From: Effrenium voratum
Taxonomy: Eukaryota > Sar > Dinophyceae > Suessiales > Symbiodiniaceae
DNA length: 64,000 nucleotides
NCBI GenBank assembly: GCA_963377175.1
Contig: CAUJNA010003298.1
Location: 1 to 64,000 of the forward strand
Direction: 5' to 3'
How positions within the stretch are numbered: the first letter of the stretch is position 1; the number at the start of each line of letters is the position of its first letter. The notes under the pieces were generated by a model. It was not told the origin of the DNA and did not search any database. It saw nothing but the letters and a program-made list of their open reading frames with translations. Below are positions 53,939 to 64,000 of this stretch, piece after piece. A program made the position numbers and the translations under genes.

Positions 53939-56900
53939 GTGAGTTACAAGGTGTCGTCGTTGGTGAACACTCCAAATCCATTTTTGGCCACCTCATCCAC
54001 CGGGCAAAACCCCCGCCGGCAGGTCTCTTCAAACAAGTCTGGCGATGCTGGCGAGGCGCGCGGGCGCGCAAGCCATTGGGACCCTGGGTTGCACCCTTCT
54101 GTCCTTTGCGAATATTGTTTGGATTTTTTAGCAATATCCATACGAAGCGTTTGTACGCGAATTCGGATTCTTAGTCTTAGTACCTAGACTTGTTATGTTT
54201 ATATACATGTTTTTATGGGGCGCGTCTCTTTTTTTTGAAGGGTCCCCCCCCATTGGTTGGTTGTGAAAGGAAACCGCTCATCGGGGGTCCCCCAAAATAG
54301 AGAAAGACACATATCAAGACATACAAGCAAAACACATGCCCGCGGAAACGAGAAGTCGACCCCTCTCCATAGATCTCAAACCATTTTCCCTGTGGGACCT
54401 CAGCTTTTCTTTTGACAGGGATCCCAGAACATGTGTTTTACTTTTACGTTTATGGGAGTTGGGACCCCTACAGGGAAGACTTGGGCGCGGAACTCCCCGA
54501 ATCACGAGAAACTTGGCGAAGCCGCCAGTCCGCCAGTCAAATTCTGCTTCAGGTTGACATAAGAAAGGCTCGACCGCTTTGGGATGTAAACACGATCCCC
54601 CCTAAAATGGAGTCACACAATGAGAGCAAAACATCGGAATTCACCAAGGGCGACCGGCCTTTGCCACCCCTCCCTATCCATTCAGGGCCACAGCGAGGAC
54701 TTTGTTCTCGCTTCTTCTTGCAAATAGACAAAATAGACAAATCACATTTTAAGATATTCTAAGCTTCCATGACTCCTTTCTTGTTGGGGGGCAGGGGATT
54801 TATTGCAGTGGACATGTTTTAACGTGTGCGCACTCAAAAAAGGGATACACCTGGATTAAGCTCACTCATTGCCACTCGAACATGCGCAGTCTCTGATTGG
54901 ACTTGCTTGCAAGTCCATTACTGCGTTCTCCAATGCCAGATGGATGAAGCAGCTTTGCACCATTGCACGTGTTTTCCCTTGTGTGCACATGGCAGGTTAA
55001 TGAAATCATGGTCCTCTCTGTGGACTGCCTCCAAATAGAAGCCGGCACAACATGAAAAATACCAAAAGGAAACCAGCCATGTTGGGGGGGGGACCTTGAA
55101 AACACTCTCTTTTGTTCCAAAGAAATCGTTCCGGCAGCTTGCCAATTTTACCCTTCCAGGGATCCATACCTGCCTACAGGGACTTTAGCTCGGGTCGTGC
55201 ATGTGGTGAAAAACGTGTGCCAGGGCATGCCCTGCAAAATTCCCCTTTCAATCGAGGTTGTGGCTTTCCTTGGACTGGACTAGCTCCTTGGACTAGCTCC
55301 TTGGCTGTTTTTTTTCTCCTCTTTTCGCGCATGGAGCGCTCAGGCGGCGCGGAGCTTCGAGCTGTTGCCGGACGTGGCGCGGTTGCCGGGCTGGAAGAAG
55401 TCGGGCCACCGCCGCGCCCGGGGCCCAACCCCCCGGGGCTCATCCCCGAATTTCGCTGGCCGGAAGGCGCAGGGTCCGGTTCTCCGGACCGGTTTTCAAG
55501 CGGGGGTTCTCGCTGTCCGCGCCAAACACCCGCGAAGTGAGTAGGTTTAGTGTGTTCTGACGTTTGGTTTGGTGGGGAACAAGGGGGCGGTTCCAACTCT
55601 CATACTATACCTGCCTAAAGGATTTGAATGCGCCGGTGGGTACGTACTTTACATCCAACTTAAGTCTTGATCAACATGTATAAATGTGTGTGTGTAATTT
55701 ACCAATTGTTTGGCCTCTTTATATGAACCATGCTGGCACCAATAGGCGACGAGTTTCTTGCGTACCTTTCGGCCTCTCGTTTTGGTTGAAGCGGGTCCCG
55801 CACTCGGCGTGCGGGGTTGCTTTGTTTTTGTCTACTTCGGGTCAGAAGGAAGATTCTGGGGCGTAGTAATGTCCTCTCAGGTGTCCTTGTTAGGCCGGTG
55901 TGGTTGAAAGTCGATTGGAATGGTGTCAGTTCACGCTCACCCGATATCTGTGATACCAAAATTGTTGATATCCACGACGACTTCTTTGTAAAGGGGATCC
56001 CCTTGGTATCACAAGATTTGGCCCTACCATATTTTTCCTCAACCATGCTTCAGTTTGGCTGTTAGCTTTCACCAGTGCCATCTCTATCTGTTGGTTCAAA
56101 AAGATCACCTAGGGTCTCCTCATCCGATTTAGGCGATCTTCTGTAAGGCGCGGAGACAAATAGATTCGCCTTGTTTCTCACCTTGGAGCAAGTGACACTA
56201 CTCTTGGCGGAGTGATGTGTCAAAGGGAACCTCGTAGAACCCTCTGCGACTGCTAAATCAACAGGAGACGTGTTCTTTGGCTTTGAAAAAGAACACCCAC
56301 ATTCATGTGTGTGTTGAAGAAGTCGTTGCCAGGCTCGTTTTGACCACCAGTATTGGCATGATGGCGGTGTCTTCAAGGGGCCGCGGGTGCCCCTGGGTGG
56401 ATTCAAAGGGAAACCAAAGGGAAAGCCGATGGGCTATTTCTTAGGCTGGCAAGTGTTCAACCAGGCCGCAGGTTGGAGTCCTTGGTTCCATGTGCCAAGG
56501 CAAGCCACTTTGAGGGTCTTCCTAAAAGACGAGATTCTTGAGCCGTTCTTTTTTCATGGCTTGAGGTACTGAGGTACAGGGGTCCAACTAAAAAAATCCA
56601 CTGGAAGCCACCCGTAAATTGGCAAGTCTTGAAGGGGAAACACCAGAGAGCCCTGTGCCAACACAAACTGCCCGTAGCTTTTTTCTTGGGCCAAGACACA
56701 TCTTGTCCACTTTTGGCGACTGAACTAAAGGCGAAGAACACGTGCATTGCACCATGGTTAGGGGTCTTGGCACGCAAATGGAGCGACACATGACATGACA
56801 ACCTAGCCCCAAATAGCTGCCAACTGTTTGCTAAACCTTTCTTTCAACCACCTTCGAGAGTCTTTCAAATTGGTTTGAGGAACTTCAAATAGTTTTTAGA

Positions 56901-58640
56901 ACGCCCACCCATTGAGTTAGCTTGGCTACTCTTGAACATGTTTTCAAGGGAGGCCTCAGACAGTCCGCTTTGTTCCTCATGGGTACAAACAAGTTTTAAT
57001 AGGGAACCGGAACTTCGGATGGAATCGCAGAGATCCGAAGTCACACATCCCGATGCTCCGAGCGAGGTCTGGACACTGGACACTTCAGCGACTCTGACCA
57101 AAGATGTGGTCCCTGTGGGCATTGGCATTTCCAACGGGGAGAAGGAGGCCGGCCGGATTGATCCCGAATCCCGGATCGATCCCCACTGGCTGGAAGAAAA
57201 ACAAACGAGCTCAGCTCCAAAGTCTCAGAGAGTTTGTAGGTCGACTGAATTTATGACGCATCTGAAGATTTTTGGTGGACCCTTGGGCCATGACCTGGAC
57301 ACGGAGTCCTTCACTTTTGGGATCGGGAATAGTGACGTATGCGCTTTGGACATCCGGATGCCGGGACATGTGGATGGATCCGAGCCAAACTCCTGGACGG
57401 GACTGGAGGAAAAGAGAGAGACCTTTGGGGGGGGGGGTACAAAAGAGCCGATGGATTCAGCAGATCCTTATATGACCAGGATGGACATATTTGCGTAGTT
57501 GTTCTGCCCCTCTATTTTCCACTCAGCCGTGATCTTTGGGTGCAGAATAGCTGAGTGATTCACTCGACATTACTTTAGAACATCGCAATTTGCAGTTCCA
57601 TGCTATGCTAGAAACACCGACACTTCGGGATGGCTTTTTTAAAGGGGCCCCCTCGCAAAATAAGAGGTTTTCCTGTTGGTTTCTCATTAAAACCACAAAC
57701 AATAAGCCCAGGTGGTACCCCCAACTACCCACACAAATCGGGGGGAGCCATATGTATCGGCTTTGGCGCTGCCCTATGGCGTCCAAATCAAGCCCCATGA
57801 CCCTTTGGGTGGCTCGCCTTTTTCGGAGTTGGAACCCCTTCTTCCTGGTTTGCTTCGGGACATCAAAGGGACGCCCTTGCCGTTTTGGGGAGTCCCCTGA
57901 AAAAGGCCAAAAGTACTACCGGAGTGACGGTGGGTACGTGTTCTTGATTGGGCCGCAAGTTGGCTGCAGTGCATTGCTATCGGTGGATATTTTAATCAAG
58001 CAGCTATGCTTTGCTTGCTTTCACCCAGCCAGTGACTGGTTGCACTCTACATAGAGATATAGACACATGCCGAAAAATCGGACCACTCCGTACATGGAAC
58101 TGGGGGAGGGACACCCGGAGTGCGGGATACGCCGGGGCTTGTGCCAGTAGGCCCAAAGGGACGCTGATGTGTATAACCAGTACAGGACCATTGAGGGTTA
58201 TATACACCATGTGTTCCTTTCCGGTAGCTTGGCGGGGGTTAGTCAAAATCATATTAGAGTAATGAGGTGCTGGATCCTTTCCGAATGTGCAGTTGGTCCT
58301 GTTCGCATCCGGCATCAGTATGGCAGCACCGGTTGTGACATGGTAAGAAGTGCCTTGTACTTGGCCAGGGTTGGTAGAGGTCGTTTGCAATATCATAGGG
58401 GTAGAATGTATAGGTTTCTATTGAAGAAGCAGGACCAGAGACCGCAGACCATGGCCCAAATGAGTTTTGACCTTTGCACATGCGTGCTTCCCATGAAAGG
58501 CAAGCCTGTCTATATGTGCAGCTAACTTCCTCCGGCCAAGTTGTTCCGTTTGCACAAGGTGTTCTCATTGGTGTTGAAGGCAATGTTCATGTTTGGAAAG
58601 CCCGATTACCGGTGTCCTTTTCCAAAGTAGATTCCTCTGC
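53939..58640. other. No supported gene
   Basis: Apart from the GC-rich block at 55.3 kb, nothing is convincing. A 188-codon frame at 56932-57498 is within the length expected by chance and shows no family motif. Confidence 0.4.
55320..55560 (+). other. GC-rich possible exon
   Basis: A sharp rise in GC content. Two + frames are open, one reading SFELLPDVARLPGWKKSG and one EFRWPEGAGSGSPDRFSS. I cannot choose a frame or boundaries. Confidence 0.2.
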
Positions 58641-58647
58641 GTGCATG

Positions 58648-58692
58648 CGTATACACATATATATTTATATGTGTATATGTATATATGTATTG
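58648..58692. repeat. TA/CATA microsatellite
   Basis: ATACACATATATAT...ATGTGTAT near palindrome. Confidence 0.85.
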
Positions 58693-58854
58693 TACTCTAC
58701 CTTTGGACCCGTTTTCTTTGAGTTGTAGCAGTGTTTTTTTTTCCAGTGCTTTGCGCTTCTTTGGCATTTGTGGTTTTGTGGCAGAATTGGGCGGGTGCTC
58801 TCACCCCCTCCAACAACTTTCAAGCTTTTGCGGCACTTTTCACATTGCTTTTTT

Positions 58855-59125
58855 CCGGATTGAAGATTGAAGATTCTCGAAAAGTATTCTGAGCAATCTT
58901 TGGTATTGAATCTTCAATCCAATGGTAAATAACTTTCTAGTCAATACTTGCGGGGCACGGATTGACGACTGTGTTCTGTGCAATCTTCAATTTTGAATCT
59001 TCAATCCAGCGGTAAAGAAATACTTTCAAGTATTTAGAACACCTTAGAAGTTTTCGAGGTTGGCCCGGATTGAAAATTATCGGACAAGTTAGCTGTGCAA
59101 TCCTCAATCTTCAATCTTCGATCAA
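58855..59125. repeat. Diverged inverted GATTGAAGATT / AATCTTCAATC repeats
   Basis: Three foldback units each framed by GGATTGA(A)GATT and AATCTTCAATCCA(A/G). They are relatives of the linkers in the palindrome array at 7.65-8.2 kb, but without the CACGTG core. Confidence 0.75.
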
Positions 59126-62100
59126 GTGGTAAACTACGGTCAAATGAATAGGACAAACTGTAAAGTCTCCTTTTGGCTTTTGTTCCGTATAGGCTATGCT
59201 AATGTTGAGCCTTTCTGGGTGAAAACCGCGGGAGCAATGCTCAAAAACACTATATATATAGAGAGATGTCACGAGCCATGCTCAAAAACAGTGTATGTTT
59301 CAGTATTTTGTCAAACTATTAACGTGGGTTTTCTTACATAGGGAGGCCAATCTTGTCGAATTCAGGAAGTGCCCAGTTTGAACCCCTTCTTTCTGAGGGG
59401 AACAATGCCAGACACTGCCAAGTTCAACCCCACACTGATGGTTTTCTGGAGTTTTTTTGCAACGCGAGGGTAGCCCTTCCCTTAGAATACGAAACCTCGG
59501 GTCGCCTCGTAGCTCTTGCGGCTGCGCTGTGGCCTGCGCAGGTGGAGCTGCCCTAATCTGTGGCTCTGCATGGGCCTTATGAGCCAAGCCCAGAGCCACT
59601 GGTTTCCCGTCTTTGGTTTTTCGTTTTTTCTCTGAGATCCCTTTTAAAGATCAGGAATCAATTGGAGCATGGATCAGGGTTGGATCGTAAAGAATCAATT
59701 GGAGCACCCAAAAAGGGGCTGAAAGAACAGGTTAGGTGCCCTTAGATGGGCCCTATGCATGGTGCACACCCATGTTGGCTCTGGGAAGAAACGGTGAAGC
59801 GACCAACAAGCAGAGAATTCGGGAAGGCAGGGATGAGGGAAGGTGTTGTAAGACAGCAATAGGTCTAATGGCCCCTCAAGGCTCTAATAGACTATTAGGC
59901 TCTGGAGGGTGTCCCCAAAAGCTTCTAAGAGCAATGGTTTTGGGGTTCCATGCAAATCACGGAAATGTAGGTGGCACTGGCATTCCTACGACATCAGTGT
60001 CTGACATTCCCTTTCGATCGGAGGTACAGGGGATCCGCCGAGGTTGTAACGTTTCCGAGAGCGCCTCGAGTCGGCGGTGGGCCCGGCAGAGTTTGTCGCC
60101 TGGGTTTAAGGCTTTTGGCGCAGGGGAAAGTCCATTAAACCCCCTGCGAAGTGCAGGTTAGGAACTGACAATCCCAACTCAATTTGCCAGGTGCGGCCAC
60201 CCTTTTCAGTCACCACTGTGGATGGGCCACATCCTGCACCACTCTGAAAACATGGGACACTGTCGTTTGTTAGTATCTGCGGGGGGGGGGGGGGGGCATC
60301 ACTCCGGGATTTCGTAGGTGGTGCGAAATGGATTTCGTCCTCCACAGTACAAATGATTTTGGGTAGACCCCTTTACCAGGTGATTGACTCATCCGTGTTC
60401 TGAAGCGCCCCGCTTCGACCCAGCTTACGATCGCCTTAATTCTTTGTTCTTTTGGATTCCTTCATCATCCCTCCACAAGTTGACCTTTTGCAGGGGGTCT
60501 GTTTGTATGGCCCAGTTTGGGCCAGTGAGTTGGTGTGTTCGTGTTTGAGGATTGGGAGACACGCCTGAATGTTTTAAAGCCTCGTGGGAAAAGGTCCCAC
60601 TTACGATTTGGGCATCTCATGAACTCATGACCTTTGCTAGGATATCTGGAACGCGCTCCCAAACTATTTTTCATTTAAGGGTCGACTAAATATGAAACAC
60701 AATCCGAACCAGCTGCGAGCCAAGATCTGGTTGAGACACGTGATCAACACATCAGGGGTGCCCTCCCAAACTATGCTACATTTTGGGATAGACTAGAATC
60801 TGAAACACAAGCCGGACAGTCCGAACATATTGTACTGGAGCGCTTCAGATGGCCAGATACAGCTCCGAGAAGGCTCTCTGTTGAATCAACCCAAACAGAC
60901 ACACCCACTGAAAAGGCCCTTTGGCGGGGTTCTGCGAGATGTCAAGGGAATATATGGAGATGGCCAAAAAAGGTATCTCAGCACTGCAGTACTCATTTGA
61001 CCTCTCATTCCCCCTGTCTTGTCAAAGACAAAAGCAGGTCATTTAAGCGTCAAGACACTTTTTTGAAGGGGTGTCCGACTATGAACAGCGTAGTCTAGTT
61101 GGTGCCCGCGCCTGGCTTTGTTCGCGACTTTCGCAACCCAGCCAGGCTTAGCCGCACGACGGCGCTGCACAGTCGACACAAAGGTCGATCTAGTCGCGTG
61201 GCAAAGGGGGAAACGAGTCTCCCCGTACTCCATGGGGATAAGGGAGACAGGGGGCAGAACCTCCATGACAATGACCGCTAAATGGCAGAGGAAGAGAAAG
61301 GCGCGAAGAGAAGCGCCGGATGTGGTTGAACCTAAAGATATTTTTTTCAAGACATGTGCACTGAGGTTTGCCTGCTTTGGACCCTTCCTGCTGCCGTCTG
61401 GTCACGAAGGAGGCTCCCCTCTGGTAGATCCGATTCCCCCCTTGCCTCAGTCGGTCTTATTTCGGGTCAGCCCTCGTGACCCGTCGCCGAGCCCCGGGAG
61501 ACGCGGTTGTTGCCGCGTGGCGGCGCGGCGGCACGGGGCGCTGAGTAGCCAAGCCAATGACACGAAACATCCCACTTCGCGGCGCACATGCGCCGCCGCG
61601 CGCGATACCAACACACCCAAAAAGGAGCGGACGCTTGAACGGAGCCAGGCTCGCCGGTCATGTGGTCTGTGCTTTTGAGGGTGCTTTTTGTTTTGGTTGG
61701 TGGAATCCAAAAGGGAAGACCACCAACAAATCAAAAGAGAAGAGCAAGTCTGGCAGGGCTCAGCTCCAATTTCCCCTTTGCTAGCTTCTGACACCATTGC
61801 TTTGATCTTGTTTGGAACGGCCTCCTTCTTTGCACTCTTCCGAGCGTACGTAGACTTGACTTTTGGAGTTTGGAAGGATTCATGGCATATCCCATTAAGC
61901 GTCTAAAACTTTCGGCAAGGTATGAAGGAATCACACAGTCTTGGCGGGGGGATGCTTGGGCAATGAATTCCGTTTTTGGGCCGAGCTCACTTCCCGACTT
62001 TGAGATTTGATTCGCTTCCTGTCCACTAACATGGATCCTGACGGACGGGTCCTGGAAGACGATTTTCCTTTAAAAGGGACCCTCTGGTGGGTTCCCTGTT

Positions 62101-62700
62101 AGTGGACAGGAGGGTAAAGCATGGTAAAGCCAAACAAGTGTGAGCGAGACGGTACTCGGGATGCCCTTAATTTCGAATGAACCCTCCCAAGGAATCGTTG
62201 CGCACGGAGTCGGTCCTCCTCGCAACAGCGCCAGATTAATTTGAGGTTGACATGAGCTCCAATCTTTGTCTCATAGTCTTTTTGCATCATCCGTGCGACA
62301 CCAGGTGTGTTCACAATGGCGCATCCCTGTTTAGGCGGATGTGTCTCATCTGAGAGTACCCGTGTTGTCGTTTGACGAGACCAAAAAGGGAAGCCAGAAA
62401 GCCATTGGGGTTCATCTCCTACGGGACGCATCAGGGCTCCCGAGATTTCACCCTTGAACCAGGGTGATGTTTAAAACAAGAGGAAGACACGGCAAACGAG
62501 TCAAACGAGTGCAGGCGAACCTGCAGCCGGTGATTTGGAGCACCCAAGACTTTCCCCAAGGGAAAAGTCAGAGTCTACCATGGGCCAAACTTACGCGTGT
62601 CTTGGTGACCTGGAACCCAGATGGTTTCTGATTTCAGGAGCCGGTCAGATTCCGTTTCAGCTGGTGGGAGGTGACGCTTTGAATCTTCTGGAAATGGTGC
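59126..62700. other. No supported gene
   Basis: Short open, GC-richer blocks at 59470-59550, 60025-60160 and 61120-61670 could hide exons, but I see no family motif or consistent splice pairs. A CpG-rich block lies at 61440-61620. Confidence 0.35.
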
Positions 62701-62719
62701 TTATTTCGAGTGTGTGTGT

Positions 62720-62782
62720 TTGTATATATATATATATATATGCATGTATGTATGTGTATATATATATATACACATACATCCG
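62720..62782. repeat. TA/GTAT microsatellite
   Basis: (TA)n, GCATGTATGTATGTG, (TA)n, CACATACAT. Confidence 0.85.
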
Positions 62783-64000
62783 GTATCATTTCGACTGCTT
62801 GCCAAGTTGGTTTGACACACACACACACAGAGGCAATCACCCAACAAAGAAAGATACGTTTTGCAAGGAGTCAACCATCCAGCTTGCTTGAACATGGGAT
62901 CGTGTCTTTGAGGGTACCAATTTTCGGGGTTGGATTGAAGTGAAAGTGTGAAACCAAATGGATCCAAAGGGAAACCACCCATTTTGGCGGGTCCCCAATT
63001 TGACACATTCCCGTATCCCGAAGTTGGTTCAGCTGCTTGTGCCACACTTGTCATCGCAGCTTTCTCCTGGCGACATTGGCCTGCATGGAATTGCCGGGAG
63101 ATTTGCGATCAGCCATGCAACAACGGATCGGAGCAGACGAAACTCGAGTCTCCTCAGAGCAAAGAGGTCTAATTGGGAGTGCCCCATTTTAGTGGACCCC
63201 CCAAATGGGTGGTTTTGCTTTCCTTGTAGAACCAACAAGGGGTTTCCCTCCAAAAAGAGACCCAAACCACAGTATCGAGCGCACGCCTTGTACTCTTTGA
63301 TCCATCACGGTGGATTCCCTCTAAACCTTGCAAGTAGGCAACAAGGACAATGCCGGATGTTGCCAAGCGGTTGGCGTTTGTCTACTGGCTTCATATTCCA
63401 AGGAAACCAAATCACGAGTGGAGCTAGACCTTTGTAGAAAGTTCGCCCTTTCAAAACCTTTGGACTTTTTGACAAAGTGGATTTTGCCGCTTTGGGCTTC
63501 TTTCATTTAGCCTTCTCACCAACAAGTTCTCGCCAAGCTCTTGGTGGCCTTTATATCCCATCAACTCAGGAAACCCAAGAGATGGATGGAGCTTTTCCCT
63601 TTGCCCCATAAGCCCTGTTCAGCCGGAAGGTTCTTCACAAACTTGATCATTCCGGACTGTTTCTTTTAATTGTCCAGACTTCGTTTAAATCAGACCGATT
63701 GCAAAGTTGGTAAAAGTCCCTCTTGGAGGTATGAAACCCAAACTGGGTATTTTCGCACCGAGAATACGGCCATGGCAACCGCATCGCACCTTCTGCCAGC
63801 ACTTTCTGAGAGGCGCAATACCGACCGCGCGAATCGTTTTGCGTCAGCGATGCAAGGGATCTGGGTGTTTCTCAAGGGCACTTCCAGAAACGGTTTGCTT
63901 GTGGCTTTCCTTTAAAGGCCATCCAGAAAGGACAGAGGAGTCCACCGTTTCGAGATATACCTGCTGCGTCTTTGCGGGGTCTATTATCGATGTTCCTGTA
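62783..64000. other. No supported gene
   Basis: Open frames near 63005-63170 exist in two phases without recognisable motif. Confidence 0.35.

Noticed and set aside
56932..57498. 188-codon plus-strand ORF
   Set aside because: The length is within chance expectation for 64 kb in six frames; no motif, composition ordinary, runs through a G tract.
61118..61678. 186-codon ORF rich in Arg
   Set aside because: GC-rich stretch with other frames open as well; no recognisable domain or splice context.
62580..62700. MGQTYACLGDLEPRW as a fifth family member
   Set aside because: Superficial likeness to the PYAxL exon, but the position relative to ATG is wrong and no helix or YPP exon follows within the window.

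Overview
This is eukaryotic nuclear DNA, most likely from a dinoflagellate (Suessiales/Symbiodiniaceae-like; the species cannot be told). The evidence is tiny phase-compatible exons (33-158 nt) scattered in large repeat-rich introns, all recognisable multi-exon genes on the + strand head to tail, and unusual splice sites. Of 24 proposed 5' splice sites, about 13 are GC, 9 GT and 2 GA, and nearly every 3' site is AG followed by G. No bacterial operons, rRNA, CRISPR or intact tRNA were seen.

Layout. 1-1570: 40-bp satellite. 2.5-11.5 kb: gene 1, whose first large intron holds a 3.2-kb repeat island with long perfect palindromes. 14.4-23.7 kb: gene 2. 24.1-38.8 kb: gene 3, complete; its 7.6-kb intron holds tandem repeats, a nested J-domain gene, small Cys-containing ORFs and an array of four 46-nt hairpins. 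40.1-48.6 kb: gene 4, whose third intron is interrupted by a 1.7-kb 8-bp satellite. Genes 1-4 are diverged tandem paralogs with the same exon plan: a Cys-rich N-terminal region, a P-Y-A-x-L-x-S-V-like strand, a PGCGC-type helix exon, a RGNxxQ helix exon and a Y-P-P C-terminal exon. I recognise this as a protein family common in dinoflagellates, but its biochemical function is not known to me. 49.4-52.1 kb: gene 5, complete, encoding a 98-residue protein with the VTVPAG/VMVPEG repeat. 52.1-64 kb: no convincing gene, only one or two possible exons, foldback (MITE-like) elements and simple repeats.

How the genes relate. Four copies of one family in one orientation, followed by an unrelated small gene, fits dinoflagellate unidirectional tandem clusters, where mRNAs are usually trans-spliced. 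I did not find a spliced-leader relic. Most long open frames in the window are by-products of satellites whose monomers lack stop codons. Exon limits were derived by hand from paralog alignment and phase matching; RNA data would be decisive.
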